A stretch of DNA of 64,000 bases, taken from NCBI RefSeq assembly GCF_008274695.1, contig NZ_VTOU01000001.1, positions 682,001 to 746,000 on the forward strand, given 5' to 3'. Position 1 is the stretch's first letter, and every line of letters starts with the position of its first letter. The position numbers were made by a program, and so were the translations under genes. A model generated the notes under the pieces. The model made no database searches, was not told the DNA's origin, and worked only from the letters and a program-made list of their open reading frames with translations. Below, piece by piece: positions 41,762-51,198 of this stretch. The stretch is from Sphingomonas montanisoli (lineage in GTDB: Bacteria; Pseudomonadota; Alphaproteobacteria; Sphingomonadales; Sphingomonadaceae).

Positions 41762-43015
41762 ATGCTGACAGGCTTCGGAAATCATTTCGCCACGGAGGCG
41801 GTGCCCGGCGCGCTGCCGGTGGGGCAGAACTCGCCGCAAAAGGTGCCGTTCGGGCTGTACGCCGAACAGCTTTCCGGCACCGCCTTCACGGCGCCGCGCC
41901 ACGAGAACCGGCGGAGTTGGCTCTACCGCCTGCGCCCATCGGCAAACCACGCGCCGTTCGCGCCTTATGACGGCGGCGGCCTGCTGCGCGCGCCCGAAGG
42001 GCCGGTGAGCCCCAACCGGCTGCGCTGGGATCCGATGCCGATCACCGGTGCGCCGACCGATTTCATCGATGGCCTCACGACCTATGCGGGCAACGAGGGC
42101 TGCGGGGTTCACCTCTACGCGATCAACCGCGCGATGAACGCGCGCGCCTTCGCCAATGCCGATGGCGAGATGCTGATCGTCCCGCAGGAGGGGCAGCTGC
42201 GGCTGACGACCGAGATGGGCGTGTTCGATGTCGAACCACTCCAGATCGCCCTGATCCCGCGCGGTGTGCGCTTCCGGGTCGATCCGATCGACGCCACGGC
42301 GCGCGGCTATGTGTGCGAGAATATTGGCGCGACCTTCCGCCTGCCCGATCTCGGCCCGATCGGATCGAACGGCCTCGCCAATCCGCGCGACTTCGAGACG
42401 CCGGGAGCCGCCTATGAGGATGACGACACGCCGACCGAGCTGGTGATGAAGTTCGAAGGCCGGCTGTGGACCACCACGATCGACCATTCGCCGTTTGACG
42501 TCGTCGCCTGGCACGGCAATCTCGCGCCCTGCCGTTACGATCTGCGCCGGTTCAACACGATGAACACGGTCAGCTTCGATCATCCCGATCCGTCGATCTT
42601 CACGGTGCTGACGTCGCCCAGCGACACGCCGGGCACCGCGAATATCGACTTCGTGATCTTTCCCCCGCGCTGGATGGTGGCGGAAGGGACGTTCCGACCG
42701 CCTTGGTTCCACCGGAACATCATGTCCGAGTTCATGGGGCTGATAGAAGGCGCCTATGACGCCAAGGCTGGCGGCTTCGCGCCTGGCGGGGCGTCGCTCC
42801 ACAACCGGATGGGCGCGCACGGCCCCGATCGCGCGAGTTACGAGGCTGCCGTCGCCGCCGATCTGAAGCCGCACAAGATCGCCAACACGATGGCCTTCAT
42901 GTTCGAAAGCTGCCACGTCTTCCGCCCGACGCGCTTCGCGATGGAGACGCCCTTGCTCCAGCCGGATTATGATGCCTGCTGGTCCGATTTCCCCAAGGCG
43001 GAGTTGCCGCGATGA
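41762..43015 (+). CDS. hmgA: Homogentisate 1,2-dioxygenase
   Basis: A 417-residue cupin-type ring-cleaving dioxygenase making maleylacetoacetate. It starts [25 protein letters not shown], as in all homogentisate dioxygenases. The iron site is in [19 protein letters not shown] (His, Glu) and [12 protein letters not shown] (His). GGGAGAG precedes the ATG. Its stop overlaps the fahA start by four bases, showing translational coupling. Confidence 0.96.
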   Translation: MLTGFGNHFATEAVPGALPVGQNSPQKVPFGLYAEQLSGTAFTAPRHENRRSWLYRLRPSANHAPFAPYDGGGLLRAPEGPVSPNRLRWDPMPITGAPTDFIDGLTTYAGNEGCGVHLYAINRAMNARAFANADGEMLIVPQEGQLRLTTEMGVFDVEPLQIALIPRGVRFRVDPIDATARGYVCENIGATFRLPDLGPIGSNGLANPRDFETPGAAYEDDDTPTELVMKFEGRLWTTTIDHSPFDVVAWHGNLAPCRYDLRRFNTMNTVSFDHPDPSIFTVLTSPSDTPGTANIDFVIFPPRWMVAEGTFRPPWFHRNIMSEFMGLIEGAYDAKAGGFAPGGASLHNRMGAHGPDRASYEAAVAADLKPHKIANTMAFMFESCHVFRPTRFAMETPLLQPDYDACWSDFPKAELPR

Positions 43016-44295
43016 TAGACGAAACCCACGATCCCGCCCGCACCAGCTGGGTCGAGAGCGCGAACGGCCATGCCGATTTCCCGATCCAGAACCTGCCGTT
43101 CGGCATCTTTTCCGCCAGGGAAGGCGGCCGCCGCGCGGGCGTCGCGATCGGCGACATGATCCTCGATCTGCCCGCGATCGCCGATCGCCTGCCCGATACG
43201 GTTCAGGATGCGATCGCCCAACCGACACTGAACACTTTGTTCGCGCTGTCCGCCGAGGACCGGCGCCTGCTCCGCAAGGCGCTATCGGCGATGCTGGCGG
43301 ACGAGCGCCACGGCAAAGCGATCGCGCCGCACCTCTATCCCGCAGCCGAATGCACGCTGCACCTGCCCGCGACGATCGGCGACTATACCGACTTCTTCGT
43401 CGGCATTCATCACGCCACCAATATCGGCCGCCAGTTCCGGCCCGAAAATCCGCTGCTCCCCAACTATAAATATGTGCCCATCGGCTATCATGGCCGTGCT
43501 TCATCGGTTCGACCGTCGAATGTGCCGGTCGTGCGGCCGAACGGCCAGCGCAAGGCGCCCGACGCCGACGCGCCCGAATTCGGCCCGAGCCGCCGTCTCG
43601 ACTACGAACTCGAACTCGGTGTGTGGATCGGGCCGGGCAATGCATTGGGTCAGCCGATCTCGATCGGCGAGGCGGGGCGCCATGTCGCGGGCTTCTGCCT
43701 GCTCAACGACTGGTCGGCGCGCGATTTTCAGGCGTGGGAATATCAGCCGCTGGGGCCGTTCCTCGCCAAGAACTTCCATTCGACCGTCTCGCCCTGGGTC
43801 GTGACTGCCGAGGCGATGGCGCCCTTCCGCATTGCCCAGCCGCCGCGCCCCGAAGGTGATCCGGCACCCCTGCCCTATCTGTTCGACGAAGGCGATCAGG
43901 CGGAGGGAGCGCTGAACCTCAGGCTGGAGGTATTCCTGAGCAGCGAGAAGATGCGCGCCGATGGCGTCGCGCCGATGCGACTGAGCAGCGGCCTCGCATC
44001 GAACATGTATTGGACCATCCAGCAGATCGTGACCCACCACGCATCGAACGGGTGCAACCTCAGTCCGGGCGACCTGCTTGGCACGGGCACGATCTCCGCG
44101 TCGACCAAGGACGGCTTCGGGAGCCTGATTGAGATTTCGGCGGGCGGGAAGGAGCCGGTGCCGCTGCCGACCGGCGAGAGCCGCACCTTCCTGGAGGATG
44201 GCGACGAGGTGATCCTGCGTGCGACCGCATCGGCGGAAGGGCGCGCCTCGATCGGCTTCGGCGAGTGCCGCGCGGTGATAACGCCGGCACCGTAA
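43012..44295 (+). CDS. fahA: Fumarylacetoacetase
   Basis: A 427-residue hydrolase that splits fumarylacetoacetate to fumarate and acetoacetate, the last step of the homogentisate pathway. Motifs are [42 protein letters not shown] (catalytic His), [11 protein letters not shown] (metal Glu) and [35 protein letters not shown]. It overlaps hmgA by four bases. No maleylacetoacetate isomerase gene lies in the operon or the window, so that step is encoded elsewhere or non-enzymatic. Confidence 0.95.
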   Translation: MIDETHDPARTSWVESANGHADFPIQNLPFGIFSAREGGRRAGVAIGDMILDLPAIADRLPDTVQDAIAQPTLNTLFALSAEDRRLLRKALSAMLADERHGKAIAPHLYPAAECTLHLPATIGDYTDFFVGIHHATNIGRQFRPENPLLPNYKYVPIGYHGRASSVRPSNVPVVRPNGQRKAPDADAPEFGPSRRLDYELELGVWIGPGNALGQPISIGEAGRHVAGFCLLNDWSARDFQAWEYQPLGPFLAKNFHSTVSPWVVTAEAMAPFRIAQPPRPEGDPAPLPYLFDEGDQAEGALNLRLEVFLSSEKMRADGVAPMRLSSGLASNMYWTIQQIVTHHASNGCNLSPGDLLGTGTISASTKDGFGSLIEISAGGKEPVPLPTGESRTFLEDGDEVILRATASAEGRASIGFGECRAVITPAP

Positions 44296-44325
44296 AGCCG
44301 GCGGGATCTTGCGACCCCGCCGGCT
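44296..44325. terminator. Bidirectional hairpin between fahA and the alpha/beta hydrolase gene
   Basis: AGCCGGCGGG (44296-44305) pairs exactly with CCCGCCGGCT (44316-44325) directly after the fahA stop, in a 39-bp convergent gap. Tails are not T-rich, so efficiency is uncertain. Confidence 0.65.
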
Positions 44326-44334
44326 GCAGGTTCA

Positions 44335-45174
44335 TCAGCCCTGGATGAAGGCGAGGATGTCGGCGTTGAGCACGTCTGCATTCACCGTCAGCATGCCATG
44401 CGAATAACCCTCGTAGATCTTGAGGGTGGGGTTTGGCAGCAGTTCGGCCTGCAGCAGCCCGGCATTCTTGTACGGCACGACCTGATCGTCGTCGCCGTGG
44501 AGAACGAGGGTCGGCACGCTGATCGCCTTGAGATCGTCGGTCTGATCGGTCTCGGAGAACGCCTTGATACCTTCATAATGGGCGAGCGCGCTGCCCATCA
44601 TGCCCTGGCGCCACCAATTGTCGATCACGGCAGGCTTAACGTCGGCGCCTTCGCGGTTGTAGCCGTAGAAGGGGCCGGAGGCGACGGCGCGGAAGAAATC
44701 GGCGCGGTTGGCGGCAAGGCCGGCGCGCAGGCCGTCGAAAACCTCGATCGGCAGGCCGCCCGGATAGGCATCGGTCTTGACCATGATCGGCGGCACCGCA
44801 CTCACAAGCACCGCCTTAGCGACGCGGCCCCGCGGCAGCCCAAAACGGGCCACATAGGCCGCGGCCTCACCACCGCCAGTCGAATGGCCGATGTGGATGG
44901 CGTTGCGCAGGTCGAGATGCTCGGCGATCGCCGCGGCATCGGCGGCGTAGTGCGCCATGTCATGCCCGAAATCGACCTGTTGCGAACGGCCGTGACCGCG
45001 ACGGTCATGGGCGATGACGCGATAGCCCTTCGAAAGGAAGAACAGCATCTGGCCGTCCCAATCATCCGCCGACAGCGGCCAGCCATGATGGAACATGATC
45101 GGCTGCGCGTCCTTCGAACCCCAATCCTTGTAGAAGATTTCGACGCCGTCCTTGGTGGTGACAAAGTTGCTCAT
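44335..45174 (-). CDS. Alpha/beta hydrolase (non-haem chloroperoxidase/esterase type)
   Basis: A 279-residue protein with the layout of bacterial cofactor-free haloperoxidases and arylesterases: FVTTKDGVEIFYKDWGSKDAQPIMFHHGWPLSADDWDGQML, then VIAHDRRGHGRS, the nucleophile elbow IGHSTGGGEAAAY (Ser about 98), acid residue in LVLHGDDDQVVPY, and His in YEGYSHGMLT. It probably acts as an esterase or perhydrolase, in the cytosol since no signal peptide is present. The start ATG 45174 has GGGAC upstream. It is a single gene after the fahA terminator. Confidence 0.88.
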   Translation of the reverse strand: MSNFVTTKDGVEIFYKDWGSKDAQPIMFHHGWPLSADDWDGQMLFFLSKGYRVIAHDRRGHGRSQQVDFGHDMAHYAADAAAIAEHLDLRNAIHIGHSTGGGEAAAYVARFGLPRGRVAKAVLVSAVPPIMVKTDAYPGGLPIEVFDGLRAGLAANRADFFRAVASGPFYGYNREGADVKPAVIDNWWRQGMMGSALAHYEGIKAFSETDQTDDLKAISVPTLVLHGDDDQVVPYKNAGLLQAELLPNPTLKIYEGYSHGMLTVNADVLNADILAFIQG

Positions 45175-45379
45175 CGGAAGTCCCTTTCGTCTCGAAGAAG
45201 CTGATGAGAACGGTCTAACCAAAACTGAAATTGCGATGCAGAGCGATAAAATCGTCGCGGGCGTTCAACAAAATCGAAAAGACCAAGCCTGAAACCGCCA
45301 TACCGGATTCTGGCCGGATGGCCTCGCCCCGCGGCACCGCGGCGCCCAATCTGAATAGCTATCAGCGACGGGATTCGCC

Positions 45380-45907
45380 ATGACCTACACGCTTCAGCAG
45401 CTTTCGGATTTCGAGGATATCCGCACTCTCAAGCATCGCTATTTCCGGGGGATCGACACCGCCGATCTGGCGCTGCTCGATACCTTGTTCACCGACGACC
45501 TGGTGGTCGAATATCGCGGCGGGGATTATCGCGTGAACCTGACCGGGCGGGCGGACATGATCGAGTTCCTCGCCAACAGCTTCAACGCGCAGGCGGTGGC
45601 GATGCACCACGGCCATATGCCCGAGATCGAGCTGACCGGCCCCGACAGCGCCACGGGCATCTGGTATCTGGAGGACATCTTCATCTCGCTCGGCCAGCGG
45701 CGGCACACGATGGGCAGCGCGATCTATCGCGACGTCTATCGGCGCGAGGACGGGCGCTGGAAGATCGCGCGCACCGAATATGATCGCATCATCGAGGTCG
45801 TGCGCCCGCTCGGCCCCGACGAACGGATCACCGCGCATCATCTGGCCAAGGCGGGGCGGCCGACCGATCAGGTGCGCGACATCTCGCACCTGATCAGCTT
45901 TACTTAG
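45380..45907 (+). CDS. SnoaL-like (NTF2-fold) protein
   Basis: A 175-residue protein with SnoaL-type features: LSDFEDIRTLKHRYFRGIDTADLALLDTLFTDDLVVEY at the N-terminus, AMHHGHMPEIEL in the middle, and RREDGRWKIARTEYDRIIEVV near the end. The DIRxLKHRYxRGID segment resembles steroid and polyketide dehydratase-like members. The 205-bp upstream gap 45175-45379 shows no clear motif. Its last four bases overlap the convergent gene at 45904. Confidence 0.72.
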   Translation: MTYTLQQLSDFEDIRTLKHRYFRGIDTADLALLDTLFTDDLVVEYRGGDYRVNLTGRADMIEFLANSFNAQAVAMHHGHMPEIELTGPDSATGIWYLEDIFISLGQRRHTMGSAIYRDVYRREDGRWKIARTEYDRIIEVVRPLGPDERITAHHLAKAGRPTDQVRDISHLISFT

Positions 45908-46347
45908 GCGGGCGGCATCATCGGCGCGTTGTGGCTATAGGCCATCTCCTCATAGCGAGAGGCGATGCGCCAGCCATCGGGTGTGCGGACGAGTTCGTCG
46001 CGATACCACAGGCCGATGAAGAAGGTTTGCGCTCCCCCGTCCTCGCCCTTGATCACCATCGGGTTGAACAGGATCGTCCGGCTTTTCGCGCGATCGCCGT
46101 CGAGCGTCAGCTGGGTCGTCGCGACCATGTGCTGATATTTTGGGAAGTTGCCGAGAACCGTGGGCAGCCACGCCTTGATCTCGGTCACATTGCCCTTCGC
46201 GCCGCCCGTTTCGGTATAGTCGATCGCCGCATCGGGGGTGAACACGCTGTCGAGCGCATCCCAGTTGCGATCGTCGATCGCGAAGCTGTAGCGCGCGAAC
46301 AAATCCTGGATCTCCAGTCGATCCGACATTTCCTGAAGCGACATCAT
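45904..46347 (-). CDS. SnoaL-like (NTF2-fold) protein
   Basis: A 147-residue protein of the same fold as its convergent neighbour: MSDRLEIQDLFARYSFAIDDRNWDALDSVFTPDAAIDYTETGG, AWLPTVLGNFPKYQHMVATTQLTLDGDRAKSRT, and TPDGWRIASRYEEMAYS. The ATG at 46347 has GGAGGG upstream. It follows the SDR gene at 46365 by 17 bp, so the two are probably one transcript and may act on the same ring or keto intermediate. Confidence 0.74.
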   Translation of the reverse strand: MMSLQEMSDRLEIQDLFARYSFAIDDRNWDALDSVFTPDAAIDYTETGGAKGNVTEIKAWLPTVLGNFPKYQHMVATTQLTLDGDRAKSRTILFNPMVIKGEDGGAQTFFIGLWYRDELVRTPDGWRIASRYEEMAYSHNAPMMPPA

Positions 46348-46364
46348 CGTCGATACCCTCCCCC

Positions 46365-47141
46365 TCAAGGCGCCATGTACTGGCCACCGTTCACGTCGAC
46401 CGAAGCGCCGCTCATCACCTTGGAATAATCGGAGACGAGGAACAGCACCGCCTTGGCGCAATCCTCCTCGGGCGGAATGATGCCCAGCGCGATGCGGGCG
46501 GTGATCTCCCCGACGACCTCATCGCGATCGCGGCCCGCGGCGACCTGGCTGTCGATATAGCCATAGACCGGCGCACCGCCGATCCAGCCCATGCGGGTCA
46601 GGTTCACGCGGATGCCATGACGGCCGAAATCCTTCGCCATGTGGCGGGTCAGCGCGTTGAGGCCGCCTTTGGCGGTGCCGTAGGCGCCTTCGCCCGGAAA
46701 GGGATCGACGGTCGACTGGGTCGAGACGTTGACGATCGCGCCCTTGCTCGCCTTGAGCGCGGGCAGGCATGCCTGCGCCATCCGCAGCGCGCCGGCGCAG
46801 TTGACGTCATAGACCGCGGCGAACTCGGCGACGTCGACCTCGTCGGTCGTCTGCCAGGGGCCGTGGATATAGGCCGAATTGACGAGGCCATCGATGCGGC
46901 CGAACGCCTTCTCGGTGGCCGCCGCCAGCGCACGGCATTGATCGGCGCTGGTGACGTCGGTGGGGACGGCAACCGCCTCCCCACCCGCTGCGCGGATCTC
47001 GTCGGCGACTCCCTCGATGAACGCCTTGTTGCGCGCGCCAAGACCGACCTTCGCACCTTCCGCCGCCGCGATCCGGGCGAGCGACTGGCCCATGCCCGGT
47101 CCGACACCGCTTATGACGACGACCTTGTCCTTCAACAGCAT
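46365..47141 (-). CDS. Short-chain dehydrogenase/reductase (SDR)
   Basis: A 258-residue SDR: VVVISGVGPGMGQSLARIAAAEGAKV (cofactor loop), LVNSAYIHG replacing NNAG, VNVSTQSTVDPFPGEGAYGTAKGGLNALTRHMAKDFG (Ser, Tyr, Lys) and VMSGASVDVNGGQYM at the end. The start at 47141 gives GAGGAG a six-base spacing; the ATG at 47147 abuts it. It lies between TonB receptor 2 and a SnoaL-like gene, all on the minus strand, so they may form a small uptake and conversion unit. Confidence 0.87.
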   Translation of the reverse strand: MLLKDKVVVISGVGPGMGQSLARIAAAEGAKVGLGARNKAFIEGVADEIRAAGGEAVAVPTDVTSADQCRALAAATEKAFGRIDGLVNSAYIHGPWQTTDEVDVAEFAAVYDVNCAGALRMAQACLPALKASKGAIVNVSTQSTVDPFPGEGAYGTAKGGLNALTRHMAKDFGRHGIRVNLTRMGWIGGAPVYGYIDSQVAAGRDRDEVVGEITARIALGIIPPEEDCAKAVLFLVSDYSKVMSGASVDVNGGQYMAP

Positions 47142-47177
47142 ATCCATCTCCTCAATTGCGTCGGGACCGCGCCCCCA

Positions 47178-49559
47178 TCAAAAGGCGAAGCCGAGTTCGA
47201 CGCCATAGGTGCGCCCGCGCTCATAGCTGCCCGACAGCGCCAGCACCGACGCGCCGAACGACACATATTGTTTGTTGAACAGGTTTTGTCCGAAGGCGGA
47301 AATCGACGCCTTCGCACCGCCAACCGGAATGTCGACCAGCCCGAACCGCCCGTCGACCAGCCAGTAACCCGGCCGCCGGTTGAACTCCTCCAGCACACGT
47401 TGCCCCGTCAGGATATTCACCTGCGGGGTCGATGTCAGGAAATAATGGCTGCGGTAGCGCCCCTCGGCGCGGCCCTGCAGATGCATGCCGTTCGCCATGT
47501 CGGGCGCATCATATTGCGCGGCGACGCGGCCGGTCCATTTCGAGCTGTAGGTCGTCCGGGCGAAGTCGGCCACATCCACGCCGTTCAGGATGAAGGTCTT
47601 GTAGCCCAGATCCGCATAGCCGATATTGCCGCTGAGGATCAGGCCGCGCACCGGCAGCCATTCGGCCTCCAGTTCGAAGCCCTTGATATCGGCCTTGCCG
47701 GCATTGTCGAAAAACTGGCGCCCATTGATGAAGTTCTGCGTCTGCAGATCCTTGTAATCGCTGTAATAGGCCGCCGCGTTCAGGCGCACGCGATTGTCGA
47801 ACAGCTGCGTCTTGGCGCCGACTTCATAGGCGACCAGAGTCTCGGGCTTGTACGCGATACCGCTCAGAATGCCGCCCGCGACATAGCCACTCGAAATCTT
47901 GGCATAGACCGTGGCGTCATTGTTCGGCCGCCACGTCGCGATCCCTGTATAGGTGAGCCGCTTGTACGAAACCTTGTAGTCGCCGACGCCGAGTTGCCCG
48001 CCCTGCGCGCCCGATACCGAGGAGATGACGTTCTCGCGATCGTCGATCGTGCCGCGCAGGCCGGCGGTGACGTCGAACGTGTCGGTGAGGTGATAGGTCA
48101 GCTGGCCGTAGCCCGCCCAACTGTCATTGACCGCGAGCGTACGGGTCACGCCGCTGCCAAATGCGGCATCGAGCGGGCTCGGCACGTTCACGCCGCCCGG
48201 CATCGGCTGAAGGATGCCGAGCACATCGGTTGCGGGCGATCGTTCGTGGAAATAGAATACGCCGGTGGTCAGATCGTAATTGTCGCCATCGATCTGGAAC
48301 TGGACCTCCTGACTGAACTGGCGTTGGCTGGTCTTGCGCGCGGCGAGCAGCGAGAAGAAATAGTCGTTCGGCCCCGGCACATTGGCGGGCGCGAACAACG
48401 CTCCCTGGATCTGCGCCGGGGTGAGGCCGGGCGTGATCAACGCACCGAATTGCGCGAAGGTGAAGCGCAGGCCGCCGGTCGAAGCGAGATCGAACAGGTT
48501 CGGATCCTGCCGGAACTTGCGATAGGCGGTGATGCTCTTGACGGTGAGCCGGTCGGTCGCGTTGACCGTCATCGTCAGGCTGTGGCCCTGCGTCACCACA
48601 TGTTCCTCGCTGGTCGCGTTGGCGACCGCCTTGAGCCGGGTCGGGGAGGTGTTGGTGATGCCGCCGAACAAGGGCTGGAGCGCGAAGATCGGTGCGAGGA
48701 TCTGGCCCGACTGATCGGGGATCACGCCGAAATTCTGCGCCGGACGGGCGACCGAGCGTGAGTCGGTATAATCGAAGCGGTAGTCGGTGATCAGCGCGCC
48801 GAACTCGCCACGTATCGCGACCTGCCCGCCGTCGATATTCCGCCCGCCGAGCTTCTTTGCGTAGGTCTGCGTGCCGAAAGACGGATCGCGCAGCGACAGG
48901 TTGAAAGTCTTGCCGCCGACCAGGTTGGTATAGTCACCGTCGATCTGATCATGGAGATAGGCGAGCTTGATCGTGAACGGGCCGAACGCGGGCAGATCGA
49001 GCACCGCCTTGCCGCGCCACGCATCGTAATTGCCGTAGGATGCCGTGGCCTTGAGCCCCCATTCGCCTTTCGGCGCGGCGGAGACGAGGCTGATCGCGCC
49101 CGAGGTTGCGTTGCGCCCGAACAACGTGCCCTGCGGACCGCGCAACACCTCGACCCGCTGGATATCCGCCAGATCGAAGACCGAACCGACCGTGCGGCCG
49201 ATATAGACGCCGTCGAGATAGATGCCGACCTTGGGATCGACCGCATTGTTCGACGTGCCCGATGCGATGCCGCGAATGATGATCGTGGGGTTCGAAGCGA
49301 GACCCTGCGTGTTGATCTGCAGACTGGGCGCGAGGCCCGCCAGATTCTTGACGTTGGTGATCCGCATCTGATCGAGCTGTTCGCTACTGATCGCGGTGAC
49401 CGCGACTGGCACCTTCTGAAGGCTCTCCTCGCGCCGCTGCGCGGTCACGACGATCTCTTCGAGCGAAGCATTGTCGAGCGGCGGGCCGGCCTGCTGAGCA
49501 TGGGCCGCGGTGGCCAAGACGGAGACGCTCGTAAGTGCGGCGACGGTGCTGAAACGCAT
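47178..49559 (-). CDS. TonB-dependent outer-membrane receptor 2
   Basis: A 793-residue receptor of the sphingomonad catabolic type. The signal peptide (MRFSTVAALTSVSVLATAAHAQQ) leads to SLEEIVVTAQRREESLQKVPVAVTAIS, then RGIASGTSNNAVDPKVGIYLDGVYIGRTVGSVFDLADIQRVEVLRGPQGTLFGRNATSGAISLVS (plug), and a beta-barrel ending in aromatic YGVELGFAF. The substrate is unknown. GGGGAGG precedes the ATG at 49559. The genes downstream on the same strand (SDR, SnoaL-like) could be co-transcribed. Confidence 0.92.
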   Translation of the reverse strand: MRFSTVAALTSVSVLATAAHAQQAGPPLDNASLEEIVVTAQRREESLQKVPVAVTAISSEQLDQMRITNVKNLAGLAPSLQINTQGLASNPTIIIRGIASGTSNNAVDPKVGIYLDGVYIGRTVGSVFDLADIQRVEVLRGPQGTLFGRNATSGAISLVSAAPKGEWGLKATASYGNYDAWRGKAVLDLPAFGPFTIKLAYLHDQIDGDYTNLVGGKTFNLSLRDPSFGTQTYAKKLGGRNIDGGQVAIRGEFGALITDYRFDYTDSRSVARPAQNFGVIPDQSGQILAPIFALQPLFGGITNTSPTRLKAVANATSEEHVVTQGHSLTMTVNATDRLTVKSITAYRKFRQDPNLFDLASTGGLRFTFAQFGALITPGLTPAQIQGALFAPANVPGPNDYFFSLLAARKTSQRQFSQEVQFQIDGDNYDLTTGVFYFHERSPATDVLGILQPMPGGVNVPSPLDAAFGSGVTRTLAVNDSWAGYGQLTYHLTDTFDVTAGLRGTIDDRENVISSVSGAQGGQLGVGDYKVSYKRLTYTGIATWRPNNDATVYAKISSGYVAGGILSGIAYKPETLVAYEVGAKTQLFDNRVRLNAAAYYSDYKDLQTQNFINGRQFFDNAGKADIKGFELEAEWLPVRGLILSGNIGYADLGYKTFILNGVDVADFARTTYSSKWTGRVAAQYDAPDMANGMHLQGRAEGRYRSHYFLTSTPQVNILTGQRVLEEFNRRPGYWLVDGRFGLVDIPVGGAKASISAFGQNLFNKQYVSFGASVLALSGSYERGRTYGVELGFAF

Positions 49560-49872
49560 AAATCCTCCCCAGTTTCTTATCATGTGCGCAGATGGTTGCG
49601 GCCCGCACCCGTGCCCGGAATGCGATGCCGATGGTTTTGCGGCGCCATGCTGGGGATCGATCGTCGCCGCTGTTCCGGTCGACGAACGCCCTGTCGGTCG
49701 TCAGGTGGAAGTGCCTCGATTCATCAGCTTTCCTCTCTCGTTTTTTGGCGAACTGCGCAGAGTTTGGATCCCTGCCTTGCCGCAAGTCGCGCTTTTGATT
49801 TGCTGTGACACTATGACAAGAACGATGCTCGTCAAGAGGCGATCGGCGCTTCTACGATGCGGCGGAGAGGCA
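49560..49872. other. Non-coding gap upstream of TonB receptor 2
   Basis: These 313 bp hold no convincing gene on either strand. They presumably carry the receptor 2 promoter. The only motif noted is TGACACTATGACA near 49806, which resembles CACACTATGACG near 29363 (upstream of the MFS gene); the match is short and may be chance. Confidence 0.4.
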
Positions 49873-50619
49873 TCATCCGAGCATCGGTTTCATCGACCGT
49901 GCGACCGCGAGCACCGCATACCATTCGGCGGGCAGCGTGGCGGTGCGCCGATCCTCGACCGCGATAGCGCGCAGGTCTCCGCGAAAGGCCTCGATCCGCT
50001 CGCGCACCATTGCGACACCCAGTGGCGAGAGCTTGAGCGTCTCGGCGCCGAAAATCGTTTCCGGATCGCCCTAGTCCATCGAAAAGAACATTGGCTTCAT
50101 GTGGCGCTCGAAATGCCGCCGCATCGGCGCGCGTTGCCAGGCATGGGTCGGGCTCAGCCGTGCGCGAACCCGTCCGCCGGGCAGCCGATCGATCAACGCC
50201 AGCCGTTCGAGCCGCTCGACATGGCGATCGACGACGTCCGCCGGGATGTGGAAAGCCTCAACCGCCTCGGCCGGCGGCCAACCGTTGACGATCAGGAAGA
50301 AGATGGTCGAGAGATTCGAGTCGCGCGTCAGCGCCTCTTCCTGCGCCAGAGTGAGATCGCCCTGCGCCTGTGTTCGGTCCCGGCTGTCGTCGGACAGTTC
50401 GGCAAGGTTGGTATGGGCCAGCGCGCACAACCGGCCAAGCATCTGGACCGTGAGACCGCGCCCATGGAGCCATCGCTTGATCGTCGCCGGACCGACGCCC
50501 AGGTCATTCGCCAGCGCCGCCTGGGTCCAGCCCGCGCCGCGCAGCTTGCGACGAAGTTGCGCCAGCATCTGCTCCATTTCGGCAACGGAAGGATCATCCT
50601 GTGGCGATTGTGGCATCAT
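49873..50619 (-). pseudogene. XRE-type helix-turn-helix regulator interrupted by an in-frame TAG
   Basis: The first 182 codons encode an N-terminal helix-turn-helix (GWTQAALANDLGVGPATIKRWLHGRGLTVQMLGRLCALAHTNLAEL) and part of a C-terminal region, ending MKPMFFSMD before TAG at 50071-50073. The same frame continues without break for 65 codons (GDPETIFGAETLKLSPLGVAMVRERIEAFRGDLRAIAVEDRRTATLPAEWYAVLAVARSMKPMLG) to TGA at 49873-49875. That tail looks like coding sequence with normal codon use, and related regulators are, as I recall, about this full length. The likely reading is a recent nonsense mutation, or a sequencing error. An intact shorter protein is possible. Confidence 0.65.
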
Positions 50620-50733
50620 CAGATGATACTTTCATCCAAAGCGACCGCGACATCAACCCGCGTCGCCGCTTAGCTTGTCGGCGATGAAACACCGGTGTCG
50701 GCGGCGCCAGCACCGAAGTTCATCTCCAACCTG

Positions 50734-50763
50734 GTCCGGTCGCAAACCCTTCCGCGACCGGAC
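50734..50763 (-). terminator. Hairpin after the MFS/glycerate kinase operon
   Basis: GTCCGGTCGC (50734-50743) pairs exactly with GCGACCGGAC (50754-50763), 12 bp beyond the stop of the SnoaL-like gene at 50776. It is a probable transcript end, although the tail on the minus strand is not T-rich. Confidence 0.6.
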
Positions 50764-50775
50764 AATTTGGCCCGC

Positions 50776-51198
50776 TCAGCGCGTGAAGAAATCGGGATAG
50801 CGGCTGAGCAGTTCGCCCATCTCATTGTCCGAGATGTTGAATTCGAACCCCTCTTCGTCGCCGCGTCTCCGATATCCATAGACGTTGGTCCATTTCCAGC
50901 CGGGCGTGCCGTCCACCGGAAAGACCTCCCACGTCAGATGGCAGAGCGCCGAACCTGCCGACACCGGGACGACCTTATAGTCGATCAGGCGGATGTCCGT
51001 GCCCACGCCGACGCGATCGAACCGCTCGACCTGCCCCGCGCAGGCCGCCTCAGCCATCGCGCGATCATCGAAGCTGTGGACGCGCCCTTGCGTGAAGGAG
51101 ACGTAGGGGAACACATAATGACCCGCGATGGCGCGGCCATCCTTCGCGATCATCGCCTGGCCGTAGTTTTCGCACAGCGCCTCGGCACCCCTAGCCAT
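50776..51198 (-). CDS. SnoaL-like hypothetical protein
   Basis: A 140-residue protein of probable NTF2-like fold: ALCENYGQAMIAKDGRAIAGHYVFPYVSFTQGRVHSFDDRAMAEAA, then a strand-rich part ending WKWTNVYGYRRRGDEEGFEFNISDNEMGELLSRYPDFFTR. The ATG at 51198 has GGGAGAGA upstream and overlaps the end of the glycerate kinase gene by eight bases, so it is translationally linked to it. Its role with a kinase and a transporter is unclear. Confidence 0.65.
   Translation of the reverse strand: MARGAEALCENYGQAMIAKDGRAIAGHYVFPYVSFTQGRVHSFDDRAMAEAACAGQVERFDRVGVGTDIRLIDYKVVPVSAGSALCHLTWEVFPVDGTPGWKWTNVYGYRRRGDEEGFEFNISDNEMGELLSRYPDFFTR

Noticed and set aside
40658-43645. A 995-codon open frame on the minus strand opposite hpd, hmgA and fahA
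   Set aside because: It is antisense to three clearly identified genes, has an arginine- and histidine-rich composition typical of high-GC antisense frames, and shows no domain.
46617-48761. Plus-strand 714-codon frame opposite the SDR and TonB receptor 2
   Set aside because: Antisense composition, no recognisable domain, and the opposite strand has two well-supported genes.
29361-49815. Possible second shared motif CACTATGAC upstream of the MFS gene and TonB receptor 2
   Set aside because: Only about nine bases agree and there are just two copies, so it may be chance. Kept as a remark only.
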